A stretch of 64,000 nt of DNA from Lacticaseibacillus chiayiensis (GTDB lineage Bacteria > Bacillota > Bacilli > Lactobacillales > Lactobacillaceae): assembly GCF_004123795.1 (NCBI RefSeq), contig NZ_MSSM01000008.1, forward strand, positions 31,872 to 95,871, read 5' to 3'. The first letter of the stretch is position 1. The number at the start of each line of letters is the position of its first letter. Of this stretch, positions 17,027 to 24,756 are shown piece by piece. The translations under genes and the position numbers were made by a program. The notes beneath the pieces were generated by a model. That model searched no databases and had not been told where the DNA came from. It saw only the letters and a program-made list of their open reading frames with translations.

Positions 17027-18883
17027 ATGCATGTTATTCAGACACATAAACAAGAAGCGATGATTGGCGGTGGCGTGCTGACGGCGCTGGGGCTGGTTTT
17101 CAGTCAGGCGTGGTTGTTGGTGCTGGCGAGTTTAGTGGCGGGCCTGCCGATTGCGGTGAATGCCTGGGAGGCGTTGCGGTATAAGCAGATTAGCATTGAG
17201 CTGCTGGTGACGATTGCATTGGTGGGCGCGGTGTTGATTGGCGAACCGGTCGAAAGTGCCGTGGTCAGTTTTCTGTTTCTTTTTGGCGACTGGCTGGAGC
17301 AGCGTAGTTTGGCGAAGACGCGATCGGCGATTCAAGGCTTGGCTGCCGCGGCGCCCAAGACGGCACGGTTGGTTGATGGCGTGACGGTTCCGGTGGGCCA
17401 ATTGGCGGTCGGCGATCAGGTGCGCGTGTTGGCAGGTGAAACCGTGCCAGCAGACGGAAAAGTGATCGGTGGGCAGGCGAACATTGTTGAAGCGGCGATT
17501 ACCGGTGAGCCGGATGCGAAAAGGAAACAAGCTGGCGCAACGGTATATTCCGGGACGCAGGTTAGCGATGGAACAGTTGATATTGAAGTCGAGAAAACCG
17601 GCTACAATACGGTTTATCAACAGATTATCGATTTGATTGAAGATGCCCAGGATGCGCAGTCACCGGTTGCAACGTTTATTCAGAAGTTTGCACGTTGGTA
17701 CACGCCGCTGGTTTTGGTAATTGCTTTGCTGGTCGGCTTGGTGAGTCAGGACGTGCGGCTAGCCATCACGATTCTCGTGCTTGGCTGCCCCGGCGCGCTG
17801 GTGATCGGAGCGCCTGTCAGCAATGTTGTCGGACTAGGTTTTGGCGCCAAGCACGGCATTTTAATCAAAGGCGGCGATGTCGCGACCAAGTTGGATCAGA
17901 TTGACACGGTCATGTTTGATAAAACCGGGACGTTGACGCAAGGAAAAATCAGTGTGACCACCGCGCAGTACTGGACACCCGATGAGGCAAACGTGGCGGC
18001 GTTGGTCGCAGCGGTCGAACAGGCGACCGCGCATCCGTTGGGGCAAGCGTTGGTAGCCTACTTGCAGCCCCAGACAACTCCGGTAGTTGAAGACGTCAAG
18101 GTGACGCGCGGCGTTGGTGTGCAGGCGCAAGTGGCGGGGCATACTGTCAGTGTCGGCAATCAAAAGATTTTGAAACAGCCGCAGACACCGGAACAACGGG
18201 CGGCGATCCAGGCAATTGTGAGCGGCGGTGCTTCACTGGTTTTAGCAACCGTTGATGACAAGTTAGTTGTCGCATATGGCTTGCGGGATCAGTTGCGTCC
18301 GGACACTCCTGCGATGTTGGCGGACTTGAGCACGAACGGCAAAAAGACGATTGTGCTGTCTGGCGATTCGCAGGCAGCGGTTGAACACATGATGACGGAT
18401 TTACCGCTCAGTCAAACCCGTGGTGGCTTGCTTCCAGCCGATAAAGTCAGCGCCATTAAAGCAGCGCAGGCTCATGGTGAAAAAGTGATGTTTGTTGGCG
18501 ACGGCATTAATGACGGGCCGGCGTTGGCGCAAGCTGATGTTGGCGTGGCAATGGGTTCCGGCATGGATGTCGCCATTGATACCGCAGATGTCATTTTAAC
18601 GAGCAGTCGTCTCACCAATCTCGGCGTCCTTTTCGACTTAGCCAAGCGGATGAACGTCAACATCAAACAAAATCTGGTGATTGCGATTGGCACGGTGGCT
18701 CTGCTACTGAGCGGTTTGCTGGTCGGCTTAGTCGATATGGCGAGTGGCATGCTGTTTCATGAAATCTCGATTCTTCTCGTCATTGCCAATGCATTACGGT
18801 TGCGGCACACGCCGAGAAAATGGCAAAACTTGACGGCGATCAAGGCGCACCAGCCGCAAACCGCGAATAATGAAGGTAAATAA
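17027..18883 (+). CDS. P1B-type heavy-metal ATPase with CPG motif, no N-terminal HMA domain
   Basis: 618 residues. P-type core: A-domain TGEP (159-162), transmembrane metal motif CPG (254-256, in LGCPGALVIGAP), phosphorylated Asp in DKTGT (D298), HP motif in ATAHPLGQAL, and hinge GDGINDGPAL. Six to eight helices. The metal motif is CPG rather than CPC/CPH/SPC and there is no fused metal-binding domain; a free HMA protein is encoded right after it. Exports a metal ion from the cytoplasm, perhaps Zn(II), Fe(II) or a related ion (inference). First gene of an operon with the HMA protein, a Dps-like protein and an FNR-like regulator. ATG preceded by GGAGGG. Confidence 0.88.
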   Translation: MHVIQTHKQEAMIGGGVLTALGLVFSQAWLLVLASLVAGLPIAVNAWEALRYKQISIELLVTIALVGAVLIGEPVESAVVSFLFLFGDWLEQRSLAKTRSAIQGLAAAAPKTARLVDGVTVPVGQLAVGDQVRVLAGETVPADGKVIGGQANIVEAAITGEPDAKRKQAGATVYSGTQVSDGTVDIEVEKTGYNTVYQQIIDLIEDAQDAQSPVATFIQKFARWYTPLVLVIALLVGLVSQDVRLAITILVLGCPGALVIGAPVSNVVGLGFGAKHGILIKGGDVATKLDQIDTVMFDKTGTLTQGKISVTTAQYWTPDEANVAALVAAVEQATAHPLGQALVAYLQPQTTPVVEDVKVTRGVGVQAQVAGHTVSVGNQKILKQPQTPEQRAAIQAIVSGGASLVLATVDDKLVVAYGLRDQLRPDTPAMLADLSTNGKKTIVLSGDSQAAVEHMMTDLPLSQTRGGLLPADKVSAIKAAQAHGEKVMFVGDGINDGPALAQADVGVAMGSGMDVAIDTADVILTSSRLTNLGVLFDLAKRMNVNIKQNLVIAIGTVALLLSGLLVGLVDMASGMLFHEISILLVIANALRLRHTPRKWQNLTAIKAHQPQTANNEGK

Positions 18884-18902
18884 ACAAGAAAGGATTTTTA
18901 AA

Positions 18903-19130
18903 ATGACAAAATTAGTTTATCAATTAGACGGATTGACCTGCCCGAGTTGCTTGCAGAAGATTGAAGGGGCGGTTGGCCAACAAGCTGGCGTTAAGAGTGT
19001 TAAGGCACTTTTTAATAGTAGTAAAGTCAAGGCGCAGATTGATCCAGCGGTTACGAACGCCGATACCCTGAAGAAGACGATCACGGATTTAGGGTACACG
19101 GTTGTCAACGTTCGCAGTCAGGAAGCGTAG
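18903..19130 (+). CDS. Free-standing HMA-domain metallochaperone
   Basis: 75 residues. Single heavy-metal-associated fold with the metal-binding motif GLTCPSC, Cys13 and Cys16, near the N-terminus and the usual beta-alpha-beta pattern (KIEGAVGQQAGV, VNVRS). Start chosen at the ATG at 18903 (SD AAAGGA); an upstream ATG lies inside the ATPase end. It probably supplies or senses the metal for the adjacent ATPase, which lacks its own HMA domain. Confidence 0.88.
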   Translation: MTKLVYQLDGLTCPSCLQKIEGAVGQQAGVKSVKALFNSSKVKAQIDPAVTNADTLKKTITDLGYTVVNVRSQEA

Positions 19131-19141
19131 GAGGCGGGGAT

Positions 19142-19723
19142 ATGAGTGTCACAACAGAGATGCAGACAATTAGTGCCGAGCAAGTCAAGACTCGGCAAGC
19201 AGCAGCGGCAAAGCAAGCCGATCATGATCACCATGTCCCGACTGCAGGGGCGATGAGCGGACACGTTTTGGCGAATTTACAGGTTTTAGCTCGCAAGCTG
19301 GAACAATTTCGGTTAACGCTGAATGGCCCGAGCAGCGAAACTGACAGACAGCTGTTAACCGAATTGCTAGGACAAGTCCGGCAGCATTTCTCAGTGCTGG
19401 CGAACGACTTGGCAGCACAAGGAGAAGATTTTCCGACCACAACAGCAGAGTTCGATGAATATACCATGTTGAAAGAAGATCCGGCGTTGCGTTTTTGGAC
19501 CAACGACATGAAGCTGGATGCGGTTGTGAATGATCTTGACACTTGCCAGTTATTCGTCAGCCGCGCGATTCCGCTTGCCGATAAGGAGAACAAGCTCGTA
19601 TTGGCGGCAGATATGTTACAATTGCAGCGCTGGCATGAACAGAGTATCCTTCGCTTGCAGACGCGGCTCGGCCGGGAGGTTACGGCTGGCCGGGATTTGC
19701 TTGACGAGGATGAAGACGACTGA
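19142..19723 (+). CDS. Putative Dps/ferritin-like protein with degenerate metal site
   Basis: 193 residues, mostly helical. The pattern of four long helices, the segment LAAQGEDFPTTTAEFDEY (compare LALGGKPLATLKEY of Dps) and the central LNGP-helix boundary suggest a Dps/ferritin-like fold. The His usually found in the KLHNYHW helix of Dps is replaced (KLEQFRLTL), so the ferroxidase site looks lost. The N-terminus carries a His cluster (DHDHH, about 28-32) and the C-terminus is acidic (DLLDEDEDD). ATG with GGAGGCGGGG SD, 11 bp after the HMA gene. A role in metal handling is inferred from the context; family assignment is tentative. Confidence 0.55.
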   Translation: MSVTTEMQTISAEQVKTRQAAAAKQADHDHHVPTAGAMSGHVLANLQVLARKLEQFRLTLNGPSSETDRQLLTELLGQVRQHFSVLANDLAAQGEDFPTTTAEFDEYTMLKEDPALRFWTNDMKLDAVVNDLDTCQLFVSRAIPLADKENKLVLAADMLQLQRWHEQSILRLQTRLGREVTAGRDLLDEDEDD

Positions 19724-19783
19724 TTGGTGATTTTAGAGCGGTGCATAGATTGATTTTTCCTCAGCGCAGGAGGTGGCAACACA

Positions 19784-20440
19784 TTGCATAGTTGTACAGC
19801 AGTTGTACCGTTGTTTAAGAAACTCAATGATCAGGCGCGTGCAGCCATTGACGCTTTAACCCATGAACGGCAGGTTGAAAAAGGAACGGTTTTGCTCAGC
19901 CCAGAGACAGATGCCCGTTTATTGGTGGTCGCTCAGGGCAAGCTCAAGACGTACCAATTGTCGACGAACGGCAAAGAGCAATTATTGCGCGTGGATGGCC
20001 CCGGCGATTATGAAGGTGAGGCCGGCTTGCTCAACATTGCCAGTCCTAACGTTTACACCGAAGCGCTAACAACCGCCACTGTCTGCACCATTAGCGCGGC
20101 AGATTTTCAACAACTCCTCATGAAACAACCGCAGATCAGCCTGCAGCTGCTCACCGAAAACACGCGCAAAATGCAGGCATTGGAAAAGCAGGCGGGCTAT
20201 CTTGGCAATGATTCCATCAATGTGCGTCTCACCCATTACCTGCTCGACCTGCGCACCGCGGCTGGAAAAGACACCGTAACCGTGCCAATGGCGTGGACAC
20301 AACTAGCCGATTACCTCGGAACCACGCCAGAAACGGTTTCCCGAACCTTGAAACGTTTGGCAAATGAAAAGTTGATTCGGCGGACGGGTAAACAGGTGAC
20401 GATTTTGAATGCCGAGGATATGGAAGATTTTGTTTGGTGA
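19784..20440 (+). CDS. flp: Crp/Fnr-family regulator (FLP-like)
   Basis: 218 residues. N-terminal cyclic-nucleotide-binding-like beta barrel (about 10-120) and C-terminal winged helix with recognition helix TPETVSRTLKRL, whose E..SR matches FNR and predicts TTGAT half-sites. Two cysteines, Cys4 and Cys101, resemble the redox pair of L. casei/Lactococcus FLP proteins, which form an intramolecular disulfide; no Fe-S cluster cysteines are seen. Start TTG at 19784 behind GCAGGAGG. Last gene of the metal ATPase operon. A terminator follows, and the 3' end is duplicated near 23.2 kb. Confidence 0.85.
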   Translation: MHSCTAVVPLFKKLNDQARAAIDALTHERQVEKGTVLLSPETDARLLVVAQGKLKTYQLSTNGKEQLLRVDGPGDYEGEAGLLNIASPNVYTEALTTATVCTISAADFQQLLMKQPQISLQLLTENTRKMQALEKQAGYLGNDSINVRLTHYLLDLRTAAGKDTVTVPMAWTQLADYLGTTPETVSRTLKRLANEKLIRRTGKQVTILNAEDMEDFVW

Positions 20441-20468
20441 GTGCGGCATTTTGAAAGTAAGTTTATGC

Positions 20469-20500
20469 AAAAAGCCAGCGAGAAAATTCGCTGGCTTTTT
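20469..20500 (+). terminator. Terminator of the ATPase-flp operon
   Basis: AAAAAGCCAGCG pairs with CGCTGGCTTTTT across an A-rich loop. The same hairpin, slightly diverged, recurs at 23399-23430. Confidence 0.85.
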
Positions 20501-20582
20501 ACGTGGCGTTACGAGCCGAAAATGCTGAACCTCACGAGTAAAAAAGGGGATTAAAAAAGCTGTTCGGTGAGAAAGAAATTGG

Positions 20583-20637
20583 TTGACATGCCTGATTAAC
20601 ATAGTTACTATAAACAATGTTAATAGTAACTATGTTA
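20583..20637 (+). promoter_or_regulatory. Promoter and operator of the MFS pump
   Basis: TTGACA (20583-20588), 17-nt spacer, TACTAT (20606-20611). A long perfect inverted repeat, TAACATAGTTACTAT ... ATAGTAACTATGTTA (20597-20637), covers the -10 and start region. Its centre TAAACAATGTTAATA is repeated in front of the padR gene (22466-22482), so it is probably the PadR binding site. Confidence 0.8.
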
Positions 20638-20647
20638 GGAGACGCTT

Positions 20648-22342
20648 ATGAAAAAAACCATATCAGTGGTGATGGCAACCTGTATCGGGATTTTCTTGTG
20701 TATGTTAGACACAACAATTATGAATATTGCTTTGCCCGCTATCCAAAAAGGGCTAAGTGTCAACTTGCCAGATCTGTCCTGGGCACTAAACATTTATACA
20801 ATTTTGTTCGCAACTTTAACCATACCTTTAAGTAAGCTAGCTGAAAGGATTGGCATTAACCGATTTTACTTAGTGGGGCTAATAACGTTCGCTGTTGGCT
20901 CACTTTTATCGGCCTTTGCAACAAACATTGTTTCCTTGGATATTGGCAGAGCTATACAGAGCATCGGTGCAGCGACTGTATTCCCGCTGTCAATGACAAT
21001 TGGCATTTCGACAGTTGATACGTCAAATAGGCCAAAAGTGATTGCGGCATTAGGCGTCACCCAAGGATTGGCTGCGGCTTTGGGTCCAGTTATTGGCGGG
21101 ATAGTGACGCAGTTTTTGTCATGGAGATGGATATTTTTAATCAATATTCCGTTAATGATGCTGGTGTTGCTACTGGTGGCCTTTAATTTATCAATGAATC
21201 AGGAAAGAAATGCAAAGCCGATAGATCTACAGGGCTGTATATTGAGCATGGTCACGCTCTTTTCACTAACGCTTTTATTGGTAAAAGGACGTGAGTGGGG
21301 CTGGACATCCCTTTCATCTATTTTTTTGGCAATTTTGTTTTTAGCAGGATGTGCAACATTTATTCTTGTTGAACGTTTTTCTAAAAATCCAATGGTTCCG
21401 TTAGACTTGTTCAAAAACCGACAATTTGTTGGTGCATCGGTTGCGATTGTTTTAAGCAACTTATTTTTAGTTGGTGTAACGGTGATCTTACCAACTTACT
21501 TTACAAATATTCAACAAAAGACGGAACTAGCAGCGGCGCTTATTGTTACACCTATAACAGTTATGATATTCGTCTTTTCGCCTATTGCTGCGCTGATTAT
21601 TGACAAGGTAGGAGCACGGATCGTTGTTTTATTAGGATTCATGTTAATGGCGCTAGGATATGCAATGTTCTTTACCATCAATTTGTATAATTCTCTGGAG
21701 ATCTTCGTTGCCTGCATAACTTTAGGAACCGGTTATGGCATCATTGCGGGACCTATAACCGTTTTAGCAGCGGCAGACTTTACTGGCGAGAAGTTAAATT
21801 CTTCGCAAAGTGTTGCTGGTGTTTTAAGACAGGTAGGGGTTGTGTTAGCTGTTGCTATTTTCGTGACGAATCTATACTCCGGACTCGCCACTGCAAAAGT
21901 TAGTTCCGTGAAATTTGCAAGTGAGCGGATTCAGCGGTTAGCAATTCCTCAAAAACAGAAGCGTGTCATGCTTAAAACAACCCAAAAAGCTATTAGTACA
22001 GGCAAAACGCATCAGAAATTTCCAACTGATCATTTTTCAAAAAAGGAACGAAGCGCGATCATCAATACGAGTTACGTGGCCGCGATTTCTCGAGTGCTTA
22101 GCCCTTCAAGCTCTGAAAAAATTCAGATAATGACTCAAGTCAAACAAAAGGTGGGTACCGCGCTTACGAAACAAAATCACAATATAAACGCTGCTATTAG
22201 TGAAATCCAAACAAAATCGGAAGGCTACTTTACCGATGCTTTTAAATTGTTGTACAGAAACACACTTCCATTTCTGTTTGTCGCGATCCTGTCTTCGTTT
22301 ATTTTTCCTGCTTTCGAACGTCGACAGAAAGAACGACAATGA
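20648..22342 (+). CDS. MFS multidrug transporter, DHA2 (14-helix) type
   Basis: 564 residues. DHA2 features: helix-1 region LDTTIMNIALPAIQ and motif C-like GLAAALGPVIGG. Before the last helix lies a soluble, Lys-rich insertion of about 130 residues (about 410-530), presumably extracytoplasmic, like the large loop of the MFS protein at 28.0-29.8 kb. ATG with TTAGGAGACGC SD. Controlled by a palindromic operator at its promoter and followed by a PadR gene with the same operator core, so an inducible drug-efflux pair is likely. Codon and base use looks more A/T-rich than the preceding operon. Confidence 0.88.
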   Translation: MKKTISVVMATCIGIFLCMLDTTIMNIALPAIQKGLSVNLPDLSWALNIYTILFATLTIPLSKLAERIGINRFYLVGLITFAVGSLLSAFATNIVSLDIGRAIQSIGAATVFPLSMTIGISTVDTSNRPKVIAALGVTQGLAAALGPVIGGIVTQFLSWRWIFLINIPLMMLVLLLVAFNLSMNQERNAKPIDLQGCILSMVTLFSLTLLLVKGREWGWTSLSSIFLAILFLAGCATFILVERFSKNPMVPLDLFKNRQFVGASVAIVLSNLFLVGVTVILPTYFTNIQQKTELAAALIVTPITVMIFVFSPIAALIIDKVGARIVVLLGFMLMALGYAMFFTINLYNSLEIFVACITLGTGYGIIAGPITVLAAADFTGEKLNSSQSVAGVLRQVGVVLAVAIFVTNLYSGLATAKVSSVKFASERIQRLAIPQKQKRVMLKTTQKAISTGKTHQKFPTDHFSKKERSAIINTSYVAAISRVLSPSSSEKIQIMTQVKQKVGTALTKQNHNINAAISEIQTKSEGYFTDAFKLLYRNTLPFLFVAILSSFIFPAFERRQKERQ

Positions 22343-22465
22343 CGCAAGATTGACACTTGCTTTGGAGCAGATTTTTTACGGTGACGGTTGTGGCAAAAAT
22401 GGCGAAAGTTGATACTTAAAAGTTTTAAACTGGGCTCTTATTATGCTATCATTGCTAACATCTAC

Positions 22466-22482
22466 ATAAACAATGTTAATAT
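22466..22482 (+). promoter_or_regulatory. PadR autoregulatory operator core
   Basis: ATAAACAATGTTAATAT lies 16 bp before the TTG start of padR and overlaps the region just upstream of the SD. The identical core TAAACAATGTTAATA is the centre of the operator of the MFS gene. Confidence 0.65.
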
Positions 22483-22498
22483 AAAGGAGCAAAAGATA

Positions 22499-23023
22499 TT
22501 GCAAGGAAAAGATGTTGTTTTAGGTTTGTTGAACCAACGTGATATGTCAGGTTACGAGATAAAGGACGTATTTGAAACACAGCTAAAGTTCTTTTTTGAT
22601 GGTACTTTCGGGATGATCTACCCCATTCTTAGGAAACTGGAGAAAGAAGGTTTGATTCAAAAAAAACATGTTGTTCAAGATCTTAAGCCGAATAAGAATG
22701 TTTATAGCATCACAGATTTAGGGAAAAAAGAGTTTAAGACTTATCTCAACTCAAAAACAGTTGAGGAAACGTTCAAATCAGATTTTTTGATGCGCATGTA
22801 CTTTGGTCAAGAGCTTGATCGTGATAAAATGATTTCATTTATTAAGCAAGAGATCGAGCGTAAAAAAACTAATCTGTCGGAACTGACGGATAACTATGAA
22901 CGTTGGACGAATAATGGCATGAATTCTTTCCAAGAAATCACCTTTATGTATGGGATTGCCTACTATAAAAGCGAAATCAAAGTGCTTAATGAAGCGTTAG
23001 AAAAATTGGATGGGCAGGATTAA
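22499..23023 (+). CDS. PadR-family transcriptional regulator
   Basis: 174 residues. N-terminal winged helix typical of PadR: VVLGLLNQRDMSGYEIKDVF, then GMIYPILRKLEKEGLI; C-terminal Vir-type helical dimerisation domain (EIERKKTNLSELTDNYE). Start taken as the TTG at 22499 with AAAGGAGC 8 nt upstream; the frame is open further upstream but without an SD and across the operator. Probably represses the neighbouring MFS pump and itself through the shared TAAACAATGTTAATA core. Confidence 0.85.
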   Translation: MQGKDVVLGLLNQRDMSGYEIKDVFETQLKFFFDGTFGMIYPILRKLEKEGLIQKKHVVQDLKPNKNVYSITDLGKKEFKTYLNSKTVEETFKSDFLMRMYFGQELDRDKMISFIKQEIERKKTNLSELTDNYERWTNNGMNSFQEITFMYGIAYYKSEIKVLNEALEKLDGQD

Positions 23024-23070
23024 ATCGCGTCTGCATTGTTGCTGCGTAGATCGGTTTAACATTTAACGTG

Positions 23071-23122
23071 AGACGGCATTAACAATTTCTAATTGATTAG
23101 GAGGCTTATGCCGTCTTTTTTC
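23071..23122 (+). terminator. Terminator of padR
   Basis: AGACGGCAT pairs with ATGCCGTCT across a 28-nt loop, followed by TTTTTTC. Confidence 0.75.
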
Positions 23123-23177
23123 AGTTAAATTGTGTGACTTTGCCAATCTAAAATAGCCACAAATTAGCTTTCTTTCA

Positions 23178-23370
23178 GCTATGCACTACCGTTGGAAAAG
23201 ACACCGTGACGGTACTTATGGCGTGGACGCAGCTAGCGGATTACCTCGGTACTACGCCGGAAACGTTTTCCCGAACCTTGAAGCGTTTGGTGAATGAAAA
23301 GTTGATTCGGCGGACGGGGAAATAGGTGACGATTTTGAGTGCTGAGGATATGGAAGATTTTGTTTGGTGA
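23178..23370 (+). pseudogene. Duplicated 3' fragment of flp
   Basis: About 190 bp closely matching the last third of flp (20250-20440), including the DNA-recognition region and the natural stop, without an N-terminal part. A CAG in the original is TAG here (GGGGAAATAGGTGACG), so it could not encode the full C-terminus. The match continues through the terminator hairpin (23399-23430). Together with the original it flanks the MFS-PadR cassette. Confidence 0.85.
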
Positions 23371-23398
23371 GTGCGCCATTTTGAAAGTAAGTTTATGC

Positions 23399-23430
23399 AA
23401 AAAGCCAGCGAGAAATTCGTTGGCTTTTTG
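23399..23430. terminator. Duplicated flp terminator hairpin
   Basis: AAAAAGCCAGCG/CGTTGGCTTTTT with one wobble pair; diverged copy of the hairpin at 20469. On the minus strand it lies just past the interrupted tetR gene and could terminate it. Confidence 0.7.
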
Positions 23431-23447
23431 TATGCCCTCAATGTTGG

Positions 23448-23993
23448 TTAATCGTTCAGATAAGCGAGATGGTCTTTGAGGCTTTTGATGATCATGCTTG
23501 TCAGTTTTTCCGGATCAATGAGACGATCAGGCGTCAGATAATACAGGAGGATATTCCACATACCGCCAATAATCATGAGATCAATCAATGTTTCATCCTT
23601 GGATGGTGAGTGCTAGGGCAATTTTTGGTGAGGTAATTGCCGGAGCAGTTCATGGCGTTGGGCCTCAAAAACAAAGCCCAATAAATCATTCTTTTGTAAT
23701 AGCAGGAGTTCACGCCGTTGCTTTTGCCAAAAAGAAAAGTAGCAGCATAGTAGGTCGTGAAATGTTTGGATTTTGCGATCAAGGACAGTTGCTAAATATG
23801 CTTTAACTGTCGTCTCAGTATAGTATTGGACAATAGCAGACTTGTTTGGGAAATGCTGGTAAAAGGTTTTCCGGGAGACGTTTGCGGCTGCTGCAATTTC
23901 AGAAATAGTCAAGGTGTCAAATGAGTCCTTAGACAACTTTGCGAACAACGCACCAACAATCGCATGCTTTGATTTTTGAGCGGTTTTATTCAT
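23448..23993 (-). pseudogene. TetR-family regulator interrupted by an in-frame amber codon
   Basis: From the ATG at 23993 the frame encodes a TetR helix-turn-helix (FDTLTISEIAAAANVSRKTF, then YQHFPNKSAIV) and stops at a TAG at 23615-23613 after 126 codons (PHQKLP). In the same frame, past that TAG, the sequence continues with a typical TetR C-terminal domain (LIDLMIIGGMWNILLYYL, LKDHLAYLND) to a TAA at 23448. So one nonsense mutation, probably CAG to TAG, splits a protein of about 181 residues. Divergent from the HXXEE-domain gene, which it may have regulated. Confidence 0.8.
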
Positions 23994-24110
23994 TGTTAAG
24001 TCCCTTCAGCGGAAAAAGTAACAGAAAGTCCAATGTGTCACCATTTGGTTAAAAATCCTTTTACACTTATGCCGCGTATTATACCCTGTAAACGTAACAA
24101 ATGTTAACTC

Positions 24111-24647
24111 TTGAAAGGGGATAAAGGCATACTGTTAAATTACTGGATATTGCCGCTCTTGTTTGTCTTGCATGATTTCGAGGAAATGATTATGGTGCCG
24201 ATTTGGAAACAGCGACACTCTCAACGAATTCGTCAAATGAAAAGGCCTTTCTTTGGTGCGGTGACTAGTGGGCAAGCTTTTTCGGTTGGCGTATTGGAAG
24301 AATTATTGATTTTAATTGTAGTTTCGTTACTCAGCTATAAGTTACACAGTCCGATTTTGTGCCTAGCCTTCATGGTGGCTTATACGTTACATTTTCTCAT
24401 GCATTTTCGAATGTGCTTAGCCTATCAAGGTTATGTCCCAGGCATTATTTCTGCTACTTTGGAATTACCGATTATGATTTGGTTGATATTGACATACTGG
24501 CAGCAAAGCCAATGCACAATTAGTGAGTTTGCCATCTACTTTGTTTTTGCTTTTATGGTTATGATGTTGAACCTCCGTATTATGCACGAACTGATGCCAC
24601 ATATCCAAGCGAGAATGACGACATATACCAAAACGTCATCGTTATAG
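24111..24647 (+). CDS. HXXEE-domain integral membrane protein
   Basis: About 170-178 residues with several hydrophobic helices. The HDFEE sequence near residue 22 is the HXXEE signature, and a second His-rich patch (HFLMHFRM) lies mid-protein; both suggest a buried metal or catalytic site. Function of the family unknown. The start is unclear: the TTG at 24111 lacks an SD, while AAAGGGG lies just inside and would suit ATA at 24129 or CTG at 24132. Divergent from the broken TetR gene. A terminator follows. Confidence 0.7.
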   Translation: MKGDKGILLNYWILPLLFVLHDFEEMIMVPIWKQRHSQRIRQMKRPFFGAVTSGQAFSVGVLEELLILIVVSLLSYKLHSPILCLAFMVAYTLHFLMHFRMCLAYQGYVPGIISATLELPIMIWLILTYWQQSQCTISEFAIYFVFAFMVMMLNLRIMHELMPHIQARMTTYTKTSSL

Positions 24648-24670
24648 TGAAAAAGTGCGTATAGCCAAGT

Positions 24671-24728
24671 AAAGACCACGAAAGAGGAAGTGAGTGTCTG
24701 ACTTCCTCTTTTGCGGTCTAAGTTTTGA
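24671..24728. terminator. Terminator between convergent HXXEE and CPBP genes
   Basis: Stem AAGAGGAAGT/ACTTCCTCTT, extended by AAAGACC/GGTCT outside and followed by AAGTTTTG. Works for the rightward gene and possibly for the leftward CPBP gene. Confidence 0.75.
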
Positions 24729-24756
24729 TTTAGAAGCTGCTGCGCTTTTCAAATCA

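Noticed and set aside
17132..18196. Minus-strand frames opposite the CPG ATPase
   Set aside because: Fully inside a clear P-type ATPase, with Arg/His-rich shadow composition.
19228..19827. 199-codon minus-strand frame opposite the Dps-like gene
   Set aside because: Ser/Cys-rich low-quality composition and no ribosome binding site; shadow of the plus-strand gene.
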